From contig CAVTAS010000003.1 in NCBI GenBank assembly GCA_963732765.1, forward strand, positions 310,001 through 374,000: a stretch of DNA of 64,000 nt, written 5' to 3'. The translations under genes and the position numbers were made by a program. The stretch is from JANYHF01 sp963732765 (GTDB lineage: Bacteria; Pseudomonadota; Alphaproteobacteria; Rhizobiales; Hyphomicrobiaceae). Below, one piece after another: positions 54,453 through 62,673 of this stretch (positions within the stretch are counted from its first letter, which is position 1; the number at the start of each line of letters is the position of its first letter). A model generated the notes under the pieces. That model did no database searches. It was not told the DNA's origin and was given only the letters and a program-made list of their open reading frames with translations.

Positions 54453-56723
54453 TCACCCCGTAATATCATACGCCGCCAGCGCGGCCATATTCACGATATC
54501 GCTGTCCTTGGCGCCCAGGTTCACGATCTGCACGGGATGGGTCAGGCCCACCAGCAACGATCCGATCACGGTCGATCCGCCAAGTTCCTGCAACATACGG
54601 GTCGAAATGCTGGCCGAATGGAACGCCGGCATCACCAGCACGTTGGCCGTCTCCTTCAGGCGCGAGAACGGGTAGTTCTTTAGTTTGTCGGCGTTCAGCG
54701 CCACATCCGCGCCCATATCGCCATCGTATTGGAAATCGACCTTCATTTTGTCGAGCAGCTGTACCGCCTCGATGATCTTGTCCGAGCGCTCGCCCTTGGG
54801 TTGGCCAAACGTGGAGTAGGCCAGCATCGCCACGCGCGGCTCGGCACCCAGACGGCGCGACACGCCGGCCGCCTCGATGGCGATCCCGGCCAATTCCTCC
54901 GCCGTCGGCATATCATGCACGCTGGTGTCGCCGACCAATACGGCGCGGCCGCGCGATAGCACCAGGGTGACGCCGATGACGGTGTGGCCGGGCTTGGGGT
55001 CGAGCACGCGGCGGATGTCGTCGTAGGCCACCGACCAGTGGCGGGTGACGCCGGTCACCAACGCGTCGGCGTGGCCCATGGCGACCATGCAGGCGCCGAA
55101 GATGTTGCGATCGTTGTTGACCAGGCGCTGGCAGTCGCGGAACAGGAAGCCCTTGCGCTGCAGCCGCGAATACAGAAACTCCGCATACTGCCTGGAATGC
55201 TCGTAGCCGCGCGCGTTCACCACCTGCAGATGACCGTGATCGCCGATGCCGGCATCCTCGAAGGTCTCCTGCATGCGCTCGGTGCGCCCGATCAGGATCG
55301 GCTGCCCGAGGCCATAGCCATGGAAGGCATGGGCGGCGCGCACCACCTGCTCCTCCTCGCCCTCGGCAAAGACAACGCGCTTGGGGTTCCGCCGCACCTT
55401 CTCGAAGATGCTCTGCAGCCAGCCCGCCGTGGGGTTGAGCCGGCCCGACAGCTTAGCGCCATAGGCCTCCATGTCGGCAATCGGCTTGCGCGCAACGCCG
55501 GTCTCGCAGGCGGCTTTGGCAACTGCCATCGGAATGGCCTGTATCAGCCGCGGATCGAACGGCGCGGGAATGATGTAGTCGTTGCCGTAATGGGGACGAA
55601 CACCGCCATAGGCCAGCGCCACGTCGTCGGGCACATCGGTGCGTGCGAGCTTGGCCAGCGCCTCGGCGGCGGCGATCTTCATGGCGTCGTTGATGGTCGA
55701 GGCTTGCACATCCAGCGCGCCGCGGAAGATGTAGGGGAAGCCGAGCACATTGTTGATCTGGTTGGGATAATCCGAGCGCCCGGTGGCGATGATCGCGTCC
55801 TGGCGCACCGCCAGCACGTCCTCGGGCTTGATCTCGGGATCGGGGTTGGCCATGGCGAATATGATTGGTTTGTCCCCCATGGTCTTGACCATGTCCTGCG
55901 TCACCGCCCCCGCCGCCGACAGGCCGAAGAACACATCGCAGCCCTTGAGGGCGTCGGAGAGCGTGCGCGCGGGCGTATCAACCGCATGGGCCGATTTCCA
56001 CTGGTTCATGCCCTCGCGGCGGCCCTGATAGACCACGCCCTTGGTATCGCACAGGATGGCATTCTGGTTCGGCATGCCAAGCGCCTTCACCAGCTCCAGG
56101 CACGCGATACCCGCCGCCCCCGCCCCGTTCACGACCAGCTTTGTGGTCCGGATGTCACGCCCCGTCAGATGCAGTGCATTGATGAGACCCGCAAGCGCAA
56201 TGATAGCCGTGCCATGCTGATCGTCATGGAACACCGGAATGTCCATCAGCTCGCGCAAGCGCTGCTCGATGATGAAACAGTCCGGCGCTTTGATGTCTTC
56301 CAGGTTGATGCCGCCGAACGCGGGGCCGAGGTAGCGCACGCAGTTGACGAAGGCGTCGACGTCGGTGGTGTCGACTTCCAAGTCGATTGAATCGACGTCG
56401 GCAAAGCGTTTGAACAGGACCGCCTTGCCTTCCATCACCGGCTTGGACGCCAGCGCACCGAGCGCTCCCAACCCCAAGATGGCCGTGCCGTTCGAGATCA
56501 CGGCCACCATGTTGCCCTTGGAGGTATAGTCGTAGGCCTTGCGCGGATCGTCGGCGATCGCGAGCACCGGCACGGCGACGCCGGGCGAATAGGCCAGCGA
56601 CAGATCACGCTGCGTCGCCATTGGCTTGGTGGGCTGGATCTCCAGCTTGCCGGGCTTGCCATTGGCGTGAAAGTCGAGCGCCTCCTGGTTGGTGACGGTC
56701 GTGCGCTCGATCTTGCGGGACAT
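54453..56723 (-). CDS. maeB: NADP-dependent malic enzyme (MaeB type)
   Basis: The 756-residue enzyme has an N-terminal malic enzyme part (QRDLSLAYSPGVAVPVLAIA, VFHDDQHGTAIIALAGLINA, VNGAGAAGIACLELVKALG) and a C-terminal phosphotransacetylase-like domain (EGEEEQVVRAAHAFHGYGLG, then SMRPGHT-like repeats and RLGAEPRVAMLAYSTFGQPK). It decarboxylates malate to pyruvate with NADP; the second domain is thought to be regulatory and bind acetyl-CoA. Length is normal. It lies directly downstream of the rho 3' duplication. Confidence 0.96.
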   Translation of the reverse strand: MSRKIERTTVTNQEALDFHANGKPGKLEIQPTKPMATQRDLSLAYSPGVAVPVLAIADDPRKAYDYTSKGNMVAVISNGTAILGLGALGALASKPVMEGKAVLFKRFADVDSIDLEVDTTDVDAFVNCVRYLGPAFGGINLEDIKAPDCFIIEQRLRELMDIPVFHDDQHGTAIIALAGLINALHLTGRDIRTTKLVVNGAGAAGIACLELVKALGMPNQNAILCDTKGVVYQGRREGMNQWKSAHAVDTPARTLSDALKGCDVFFGLSAAGAVTQDMVKTMGDKPIIFAMANPDPEIKPEDVLAVRQDAIIATGRSDYPNQINNVLGFPYIFRGALDVQASTINDAMKIAAAEALAKLARTDVPDDVALAYGGVRPHYGNDYIIPAPFDPRLIQAIPMAVAKAACETGVARKPIADMEAYGAKLSGRLNPTAGWLQSIFEKVRRNPKRVVFAEGEEEQVVRAAHAFHGYGLGQPILIGRTERMQETFEDAGIGDHGHLQVVNARGYEHSRQYAEFLYSRLQRKGFLFRDCQRLVNNDRNIFGACMVAMGHADALVTGVTRHWSVAYDDIRRVLDPKPGHTVIGVTLVLSRGRAVLVGDTSVHDMPTAEELAGIAIEAAGVSRRLGAEPRVAMLAYSTFGQPKGERSDKIIEAVQLLDKMKVDFQYDGDMGADVALNADKLKNYPFSRLKETANVLVMPAFHSASISTRMLQELGGSTVIGSLLVGLTHPVQIVNLGAKDSDIVNMAALAAYDITG

Positions 56724-56833
56724 GGGTTGGGCTCTTTGGGTGGGGGGAGCGGGGCGGGATCAAAACGTAAGACCGGCATGTTTCCACGCCGCCCCCGGTA
56801 AGTCACGGTATCGCGTTATGCAAGCCGCGAGCA

Positions 56834-57098
56834 TCAGGCATTCATCGACCCAAAGAAATCGCTATTCCCCTTGGTCTGCCTTAGCTTGTCGAGCAGGAAC
56901 TCGATGCTCTCCATCGTGCCCATCGGCGACAAAATCCGCCGCAGCACGTACATCTTCTTGAGGTCGGTGGGCGGCACCAGCAGGTCTTCCTTGCGCGTGC
57001 CCGATTTGGCGATGTCGATGGCCGGGAAGGTGCGCTTGTCGGCGACCTTGCGGTCCAGCACCAGTTCCGAGTTACCGGTGCCCTTGAACTCTTCGAAG
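56834..57098. repeat. 265-bp direct repeat: rho 3' end, displaced copy
   Basis: This copy runs from the cttcgaag motif at 57091-57098 to a TGA stop. It matches 58207-58471 base for base in length with no indels and eight substitutions, all at silent third positions. Both ends of the repeat are sharp. Confidence 0.95.
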
Positions 57099-57139
57099 TT
57101 CAGCATTTGGAGCGCTATCCTTTGCGAAGATCGCCTCAT
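56834..57139 (-). pseudogene. displaced rho 3' end, still an open frame
   Basis: A 101-residue open frame begins RRSSQRIALQMLN and then continues with FEEFKGTGNSELVLDRKVAD, SGTRKEDLLVPPTDLKKMYV and LLDKLRQTKGNSDFFGSMNA, which is exactly the end of Rho. Its ATG overlaps the stop of the nucleotidyltransferase gene (ATGA), so it may be translated as a short peptide. It lacks Walker A and the RNA-binding domain and cannot work as Rho. All differences from the intact copy are silent. It is best read as the original rho end left behind by an insertion, or the reverse. Confidence 0.9.
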
Positions 57140-58116
57140 AGCTTCTCCTTGATTTCCTTGAGCAGCGATTTCAATTCTTTTGGCAGCCATGGCGTGTCTT
57201 TGGTCGTAAACGCCAGTCTAAGATACTGCTTTGCCAGGGCCGCAACAACCAGCGCATGATCAATGTCACGCGGGCGCTTTATGGGCTGCCGACTGTCCTG
57301 GCGCGACACCCACAGTTTGTGCAGTGCGAATGTGCGGGGTTCGGGCACCACCATTCGAACCGGCATGCCATCGCCGCCGATGACGACTTGCTCGAAGTGC
57401 TTGGGAGCCAAGAGCCATTGCGCGCCTTTCATTTCCGTTGCTTCAAGATCGCCCTCCGCACGCATGATCGTCATATCAGCGGGCTCCGGGCACAACAGGT
57501 CCACGATGTAGCCGTCCCGGTTCGTGGCGTTGAATCCGAAGTCAGCTTTGAATGAGTGGTCTACGCGCCGCAACAGTCCCAATAAGCCGTCTTTTTGGAC
57601 TCCAGTTGCCGCGAGCAATAGCGATTGGCGCGTGTCCCACAACAGGTCAGCATCAGCGGTCGAAACGAACTGACTACCAAGCACAACGCCTGTCGCCGCC
57701 TCATAGGCGAATAGAGCGTTCGTTCCGGCGACAATGACGTGTTTACCCAGAAGGCCAACTGAGTCCAACTCGCGAAGAATTCGGGCGGCGATGGTTGGCA
57801 AGCGATTGAGTCCGAGGGCTCGATTGACGGGTGCCATGGCGTCGAGGCGCTTGCGCGTGGAATTTATACGGCTGCGAAGCTCTTTGCGCTTGGCGTCGTG
57901 GTCAACCTTCCGCTTGGCCAACGCGGGCGTCTCGCGGCCAAGCGATTTACGTACGCCATGCAGTTTGTGGTAGATGTACCTGCGCCCTTTGACGACTGTG
58001 ATTTGCAGGGTGCCCAACCCCGCCAACTCTGTCGTGGCGGGGCGCCAGACAGAAAACACTTGCTGTGCGTCGATGAGCTGCCGGCGCTGTTCGCTGCTCA
58101 GTTCGGTGAATTCCAT
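57136..58116 (-). CDS. GSU2403-type nucleotidyltransferase-fold protein inserted at rho
   Basis: The 326-residue protein has an N-terminal helical part with a KGRRYIYHKLHGVRKSLGRE segment, then the nucleotidyltransferase signature: VIVAGTNALFAYEAATG (residues 127-143) and STADADLLWD (152-161), giving the GT-N-A and D-x-D pattern. GYIVDLLCPEPAD follows. The C-terminus HKLWVSRQDSRQPIKRPRDI resembles the family's HKL motif. PF12281-type proteins of this kind have no settled function. The gene sits between two copies of the rho 3' end, 26 bases after a stem-loop. It is intact. The sequence alone cannot say whether it is a defence, toxin or self-spreading gene. Confidence 0.85.
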   Translation of the reverse strand: MEFTELSSEQRRQLIDAQQVFSVWRPATTELAGLGTLQITVVKGRRYIYHKLHGVRKSLGRETPALAKRKVDHDAKRKELRSRINSTRKRLDAMAPVNRALGLNRLPTIAARILRELDSVGLLGKHVIVAGTNALFAYEAATGVVLGSQFVSTADADLLWDTRQSLLLAATGVQKDGLLGLLRRVDHSFKADFGFNATNRDGYIVDLLCPEPADMTIMRAEGDLEATEMKGAQWLLAPKHFEQVVIGGDGMPVRMVVPEPRTFALHKLWVSRQDSRQPIKRPRDIDHALVVAALAKQYLRLAFTTKDTPWLPKELKSLLKEIKEKL

Positions 58117-58142
58117 GAGGTCTAACTATTTGAAATTGCGTT

Positions 58143-58185
58143 GGTTATGCCTTGTGGGTGGATTTCTCCACCAAAAGGCATAACC
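58143..58185 (-). ncRNA. stem-loop between rho and the nucleotidyltransferase gene
   Basis: Arms ggttatgcctt / aaggcataacc (11 bp) and ggtgga / tccacc (6 bp) with a small internal bulge form a 43-base hairpin capped by a GAAA tetraloop on the minus strand. There is no T-run after it, so it is not a classic intrinsic terminator. It is in the leader of the nucleotidyltransferase gene. A structured RNA part of the module is possible. Confidence 0.7.
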
Positions 58186-58206
58186 GGCATTGCGCTATTC
58201 CAAACC

Positions 58207-58471
58207 TCAAGCATTCATCGACCCAAAGAAATCGCTATTCCCCTTGGTCTGCCTCAGCTTGTCGAGCAGGAACTCGATGCTCTCCATCGTGCCCATCGGC
58301 GACAAAATCCGCCGCAGCACGTACATCTTCTTGAGGTCGGTCGGGGGCACCAGCAGGTCTTCCTTGCGCGTGCCGGACTTGGCGATGTCGATGGCCGGGA
58401 AGGTGCGCTTGTCGGCGACCTTGCGGTCCAGCACCAGTTCCGAGTTGCCCGTGCCCTTGAACTCTTCGAAG
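58207..58471. repeat. 265-bp direct repeat: rho 3' end, copy in use
   Basis: This is the partner of 56834-57098 and forms the end of the intact rho gene. The homology begins at cttcgaag and stops at the TGA codon, so only coding sequence is duplicated. Confidence 0.95.
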
Positions 58472-59472
58472 ATCACTTCGTCCATGCGCGATCCCGTATC
58501 GATCAGCGCGGTGGCGATGATGGTCAGCGAGCCGCCTTCTTCGATGTTGCGCGCCGCGCCGAAGAAGCGCTTGGGGCGCTGCAGGGCGTTGGAGTCGACG
58601 CCGCCGGTCAGCACCTTGCCGGACGACGGCACCACGGTGTTGTAGGCGCGGCCGAGGCGGGTGATGCTGTCCAAGAGGATCACCACGTCGCGCTTGTGCT
58701 CGACCAGCCGCTTGGCCTTCTCGATCACCATTTCGGCGACCTGGACGTGGCGCTGCGCCGGCTCATCGAACGTGGACGACACCACCTCGCCCTTCACCGA
58801 GCGCTGCATGTCGGTGACTTCCTCGGGACGCTCGTCGATCAGCAGCACGATCAGGTAGCATTCCGGATGGTTGGCCGTGATCGAATGCGCGATGTTCTGC
58901 AGGATGACGGTTTTACCGGTGCGCGGCTGGGCGACGATGAGCGCGCGCTGCCCCTTGCCCATCGGCGCCACGATATCGATGACGCGGGCGGTGAGATCCT
59001 TGATGGTCGGGTTTTCAATTTCCATCTTCAGCCGCTTGTTGGGGTAGAGCGGCGTCAGGTTATCGAAATGCACCTTGTGGCGGATCTTCTCGGGATCCTC
59101 GAAATTGATGGCATTGACCTTCAGGAGCGCGAAGTAGCGCTCGCCATCCTTGGGGCTGCGGATCTGGCCCTCGACGGTATCGCCCGTGCGCAGGCCGAAA
59201 CGGCGGATCTGGCTCGGGCTGACGTAGATATCGTCCGGTCCCGGTAGATAATTGGCGTCGGGCGAACGCAGGAAGGCGAACCCGTCCTGCAACAGCTCGA
59301 CCACGCCGATGCCCGTGATCTCGACCTCCTTGGCCGCCAACTGCTTCAGGATGCCGAACATCAGCTCCTGTTTGCGCATCGAGGAGGCGTTCTCCACCTG
59401 ATGCTCTTCCGCAAAGGCCAGCAGTTCGATAGGCGTCTTCTTCTTCAAGTCCTGGAGTTTCATTTCTTCCAT
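58207..59472 (-). CDS. rho: transcription termination factor Rho
   Basis: The 421-residue hexameric helicase ends transcription by pulling RNA from polymerase. The N-terminal RNA-binding domain (VEITGIGVVELLQDGFAFLR, GPDDIYVSPSQIRRFGLRTG) and the ATPase part are complete: Walker A AQPRTGKT, Walker B DVVILLDSITRLGRAYNTVV, the Q-loop/R-loop region GGSLTIIATALIDTGSRMDE and the C-terminal LLDKLRQTKGNSDFFGSMNA. The last 88 codons are duplicated downstream (see the repeats). It is probably transcribed with the TA module or hemJ from upstream. An alternative start lies four codons in (MKLQDLKKK). Confidence 0.97.
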   Translation of the reverse strand: MEEMKLQDLKKKTPIELLAFAEEHQVENASSMRKQELMFGILKQLAAKEVEITGIGVVELLQDGFAFLRSPDANYLPGPDDIYVSPSQIRRFGLRTGDTVEGQIRSPKDGERYFALLKVNAINFEDPEKIRHKVHFDNLTPLYPNKRLKMEIENPTIKDLTARVIDIVAPMGKGQRALIVAQPRTGKTVILQNIAHSITANHPECYLIVLLIDERPEEVTDMQRSVKGEVVSSTFDEPAQRHVQVAEMVIEKAKRLVEHKRDVVILLDSITRLGRAYNTVVPSSGKVLTGGVDSNALQRPKRFFGAARNIEEGGSLTIIATALIDTGSRMDEVIFEEFKGTGNSELVLDRKVADKRTFPAIDIAKSGTRKEDLLVPPTDLKKMYVLRRILSPMGTMESIEFLLDKLRQTKGNSDFFGSMNA

Positions 59473-59709
59473 AAGGGTAGGCTCCGAAAGCGGCTGAGGC
59501 CGCGGGGTCGTTCAGGGAGTGCCGGGTGGAGGTGGGATTGCAGTCGTGTGCTCGCGCTTTGGCGATGCACGGGGCGCCCGGACGCGCCGATTGGCCTGCG
59601 CACCCGTGTTTTGGGCGTGCGGGCAGTGGGTCGGGTTCTCTGGTATGGAACTGACTGGTCAAAGACTACCAGATCAATGCGACAATTGATAGTTACCAAA
59701 AAAGAAGGG

Positions 59710-60021
59710 CTACCACTGGGCCGATTTCGGATCGAGGCCGCGCAGGCTGGCGCTCTTGTGGAACACGAAATGGACGCGCAGCTCGGCGTCGTCGAAGTCG
59801 TAGAGGACGACGAAGGGCGTGTCGGTGATCGGGTAGACAACGAGCCTCAGTCGCCTATCCGGTCGTTTGCCGCCCGGATAGCTTACGATGTGGTTCTCGA
59901 CCATGTCATAGACAAGATCTCGTTTGCTCAGAACGACGGCCTTGCCGAAACGTTGCGCACCCTGAGCGAGCAGGTTATCAAGCTGGTAGAGGAACGTGCG
60001 TGAAAATCGCACCGATCTCAT
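59710..60021 (-). CDS. RelE/ParE-superfamily toxin
   Basis: The 103-residue protein is of RelE/ParE type: RSVRFSRTFLYQLDNLLAQG, AQRFGKAVVLSKRDLVYDMV, SYPGGKRPDRRLRLVVYPIT and FVVLYDFDDAELRVHFVFHK. The order of helix pair then beta sheet ending in basic residues fits the fold. It overlaps the antitoxin stop by four bases (ATGA), antitoxin first, as in parDE and relBE. It sits between hemJ and rho, core genes that are usually close together. Whether it cuts mRNA or poisons gyrase cannot be told. Confidence 0.83.
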   Translation of the reverse strand: MRSVRFSRTFLYQLDNLLAQGAQRFGKAVVLSKRDLVYDMVENHIVSYPGGKRPDRRLRLVVYPITDTPFVVLYDFDDAELRVHFVFHKSASLRGLDPKSAQW

Positions 60022-60281
60022 TCCGCCGCACGGTTCCTGAACAGGTCAGCGAGAAAGGCTTCGGTGTGGGCCTTTGCCTCTTCCAACGACAGTGTACGCC
60101 CAAGTCTGAAATCTTCCTTGGACTGCTCGATCAAGGCAAGTTCCTCGTCCGTCAACTCACGCGGCAATGCCGAGACTTCGGAGGCCAATTGCTCGGCCAA
60201 TTCCGTCACATCCTCGTCCATCATGGTGTCGAGGCTTGCAGTGATCGATGCGATGGCTTCGTTTCGGGTCATACACAGCAC
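60018..60281 (-). CDS. ParD/RelB-like antitoxin
   Basis: The protein of 87 residues (or 84 if it starts at the second Met) reads TRNEAIASITASLDTMMDED, VTELAEQLASEVSALPRELT, DEELALIEQSKEDFRLGRTL and SLEEAKAHTEAFLADLFRN. The end, with a Gly-Arg-Thr-x-S-x-E-E-A pattern, is the toxin-wrapping tail found in many ParD-type antitoxins. It precedes and overlaps the toxin gene. It should neutralise the toxin and probably autoregulate. The promoter lies in the short gap after hemJ. Confidence 0.83.
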   Translation of the reverse strand: MLCMTRNEAIASITASLDTMMDEDVTELAEQLASEVSALPRELTDEELALIEQSKEDFRLGRTLSLEEAKAHTEAFLADLFRNRAAE

Positions 60282-60313
60282 TTATCATGAAATGCAACCG
60301 CGCGAAAGCCAAC

Positions 60314-60742
60314 TCAAAACGGCTTCACCACAACCAGCACCACGATCCCGATCATCAGCACCGTTGGCAGCTCGTTCAGCAGCCGCCAGGTGCGCGCCGA
60401 CACGGTGTTGCGATCCTCGGCGAATTTGCGCACCGCGCCGGCGAAATAGCTGTGTACGGCCGACATCGCCACCACTAGCGCCAGCTTGCCGTGGAACCAG
60501 CCGGAGGTGAAGAACCCGCCGCTCCAGGCGAGGTACAAGCCGGCCACCCAGGCCACGATCATGGCAGGCGTCATGATGACCTTCAGCAGACGCTGCTCCA
60601 TGACCTTGAAGGTCTCGGACTGCGGCGAGCCCTTGGGCGCATCGCAATGATAGACGAACAGCCGCGGCAGGTAGAGCATGCCAGCCATCCAGGCGATGAT
60701 GGCGATGACGTGCAGGGCCTTGGCCCAGAGGTAGAAATCCAC
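60314..60742 (-). CDS. hemJ: protoporphyrinogen oxidase HemJ
   Basis: The 142-residue protein has four membrane helices and the invariant His in WAKALHVIAIIAWMAGML, plus VMEQRLLKVIMTPAMIVAW and GWFHGKLALVVAMSAVHSYF. It oxidises protoporphyrinogen IX in heme synthesis with hemE next door. GTG 60742 is chosen; upstream in-frame sequence is the interspersed repeat (giving LDPRLRGDD) and not part of the protein. hemE-hemJ-rho is a common order in alphaproteobacteria near the origin. Confidence 0.92.
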   Translation of the reverse strand: MDFYLWAKALHVIAIIAWMAGMLYLPRLFVYHCDAPKGSPQSETFKVMEQRLLKVIMTPAMIVAWVAGLYLAWSGGFFTSGWFHGKLALVVAMSAVHSYFAGAVRKFAEDRNTVSARTWRLLNELPTVLMIGIVVLVVVKPF

Positions 60743-60759
60743 GCGCGCACTCCAAAGTT

Positions 60760-60911
60760 CGTCATCCCCGCGAAGGCGGGGATCCAGACATCCCGAGATA
60801 TTGCTGCGAAGTCGATCACACGACATTCGCTCAAAGAAAGACTCGTCCGCATACAACGTCCGAGCGTTCCACTGGCATGGCTGGATCCCCGCCTTCGCGG
60901 GGATGATGACG
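60760..60911. repeat. TCATCCCCGCGAAGG palindromic repeat pair
   Basis: The left arm cgtcatccccgcgaagg, cggggatccag and the right arm ctggatccccgcc, ttcgcggggatgatgacgg are inverted copies about 100 bases apart. Each arm is itself a small palindrome. The same module is inside the hicA MITE. In protein frames it gives VIPAKAGI or LDPRLRGDD strings. Confidence 0.85.
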
Positions 60912-60917
60912 GTGTGT

Positions 60918-62000
60918 CTATTGCCCTCGCACCAGTTTCACCAGCTGCGCCACATGCTCGGGCGGCGTTTCCGGTACGATGCCGTGACCGAGATTGAACA
61001 CGAAGCGCATGCCCTCCATGCGTTCCAGGATCTCCTCGACGCGCGCTTCCATGGCCTCGCCGCCGGCCACCAGCAGCAGCGGATCGAGATTGCCCTGGAC
61101 GACGACGTTTTCGTCCTTGAACGCCTCATTCATCATATAGGGCGGGAGCGTTGTATCGCAGCCGATCCCGTCGACGCCGGTCTCGGAGATATAGAACAGC
61201 GCCGAAGCGCCCGCGCCCTTGGGAAAGCCGATGATCGGGATGGCCGGGTGCTGCTTCTTCACGGCGGCGACCAACTGCTTGGTCGGCTCCACCACCCAGC
61301 GCTCGAACTCGTCGTCGGGGAGGTTGCCAGCCCAGGTGTCGAAAATCTGCAGCACCTCCGCGCCGGCCTTCACCTGCCCGCACAGATACTCCGCCGACGT
61401 CTCAACCAGCTTGTCGATCAGCTCGCCAAAACCATCGGGGTCGCGATAGGCCCACAGCCGCGCCGCCTTCTGGTCCGTGCTGCCCTCGCCGCCCACCATG
61501 TAGGTCGCCACCGTCCAGGGCGCCCCGCAAAAACCGATCAGCGCCGTTTCCTTCGGCAGCAGCGAGGCGGTTTTGGCGATGGCCTCGTAGACCTTGCCGA
61601 AGCGCTCGCCCTGATGCTGTGCATCGAGTCGGGCGAGGTCCGCAAGCGATGTCACGGGATCGAGCCGTGGGCCCTCGCCTTCGACGAACTTCAGCGGCTG
61701 GCCCAGGGCGTGCGGGACGATCAGGATATCCGAAAAGATGATCGCGGCATCGAAGCCGAAGCGCCGGATCGGCTGCAGCGTGATCTCGGCGGCGTAGTCG
61801 GGCGTGTAACAGAGATCCAGGAACCCGCCGGCCTTGGCGCGCAGCTCCCGATACTCCGGCAGATAGCGACCCGCTTGCCGCATCAGCCAGATCGGAGGTG
61901 GGCTCAAGACCTCGCCCGCAAAGACCTTCAGGAAGCGTTTTGACGGACCCACTGCCTTGACTGCCGAGACGGGTTTTGCACTGCGGGGCGGTGTGCTCAT
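60918..62000 (-). CDS. hemE: uroporphyrinogen decarboxylase
   Basis: The 360-residue enzyme removes four carboxyl groups from uroporphyrinogen III. PPIWLMRQAGRYLPEYRELR, ITLQPIRRFGFDAAIIFSDI, GFCGAPWTVATYMVGG and FNLGHGIVPETPPEHVAQLV are family signatures with the active-site Arg and Asp. The N-terminal 20 residues are a variable extension. It reads away from the candidate origin, as in Caulobacter. Confidence 0.97.
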   Translation of the reverse strand: MSTPPRSAKPVSAVKAVGPSKRFLKVFAGEVLSPPPIWLMRQAGRYLPEYRELRAKAGGFLDLCYTPDYAAEITLQPIRRFGFDAAIIFSDILIVPHALGQPLKFVEGEGPRLDPVTSLADLARLDAQHQGERFGKVYEAIAKTASLLPKETALIGFCGAPWTVATYMVGGEGSTDQKAARLWAYRDPDGFGELIDKLVETSAEYLCGQVKAGAEVLQIFDTWAGNLPDDEFERWVVEPTKQLVAAVKKQHPAIPIIGFPKGAGASALFYISETGVDGIGCDTTLPPYMMNEAFKDENVVVQGNLDPLLLVAGGEAMEARVEEILERMEGMRFVFNLGHGIVPETPPEHVAQLVKLVRGQ

Positions 62001-62460
62001 AAGATTCCAAAAAGACTCTAAGGTCTTATTTTAAGGTTGCTGTTGGACAGAGGGATAGCGGGTAAACCGGCGCGCGGCCAGCGTCTTCCAGTCGAGTCGG
62101 TTGGAAGCAAGCGGCGTCGATTTGAACCCTGCCGAATTGCAGCTTGAGGAATCGGCGACTCAGTGATTGTCGTTTTGATCCCGTGAGTTGCCGAAGCTGC
62201 TGGCCTGTTGGCAACCGAGGGGCAAGCCTGTCGAGGACACACCCAGCAACCTTGCGGACGTCGAATCCCGATAAGCTGTGACACCGCTGGTTGCTCCGCC
62301 GGCAGTGAGTCAGTTCAGATGTGAACAAAGCTGTGGGCCATCGGGGACAATTCCGGGATAACTCGAAAGGCCTGCCCACCCCTGTGCATAACTGGCTCGG
62401 TTATGCACAGGTCGCCAAGAGCTTGCCAACCGGGCTGGCGCATCGCATGTGACGGGCACT
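62001..62460. other. candidate chromosomal replication origin (oriC)
   Basis: The gap between divergent hemE and maf is the known oriC position in several alphaproteobacteria, including Caulobacter beside hemE. A perfect inverted pair cctgtgcataa / ttatgcacagg (62381-62391, 62401-62411) gives two DnaA-box-like sites, each one base away from TTATCCACA. A weaker site (gggataact) lies at 62356. Genes on both sides point away from the gap. Only two good boxes are visible, so the call is tentative. Confidence 0.6.
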
Positions 62461-62461
62461 G

Positions 62462-62673
62462 TCCTCTCTTCTCCCCCTGCTTAGGGGGAGAGGATGTCGC
62501 CCGAGGCGCTAGCCAAGGAATCAGCGACAGGTGAGGGGCAGCCACTTGCTCCATACCGGTGGCAACAGGTCCGGAACAAGTGGCTGCCCCTCACCGACCG
62601 CGTGGCTCTTGCCGCCCAAGAAGGCGGCTGCGAGACGCGGTCTCCTCTCCCCCGAAAAGCGGGGGAGAGGAGG
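62462..62673. repeat. CCTCTCCCC/GAGGGGC structured repeat, full-length unit
   Basis: The full order is present: opening hairpin, atgtcgcccgaggcg, caggtgaggggcagcc, variable loop, ggctgcccctcaccgaccg, tggctcttgccgccc, gagacgcggtctcctctccc, closing hairpin gcgggggagaggagg. Its last bases supply the purine-rich ribosome-binding site of maf. Confidence 0.82.

Noticed and set aside
54984..56390. Plus-strand open frame of 468 codons
   Set aside because: It is the antisense shadow of maeB, a usual effect of high GC content.
57136..58116. Inserted gene as a homing endonuclease or recombinase
   Set aside because: No LAGLIDADG, HNH, GIY-YIG, tyrosine- or serine-recombinase motif is visible; the only recognisable pattern is the nucleotidyltransferase fold.
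60743..60856. N-terminal extension of hemJ
   Set aside because: The extra residues (LDPRLRGDD) come from the TCATCCCCGCG repeat and are not part of the protein; a GTG at the family start is available.
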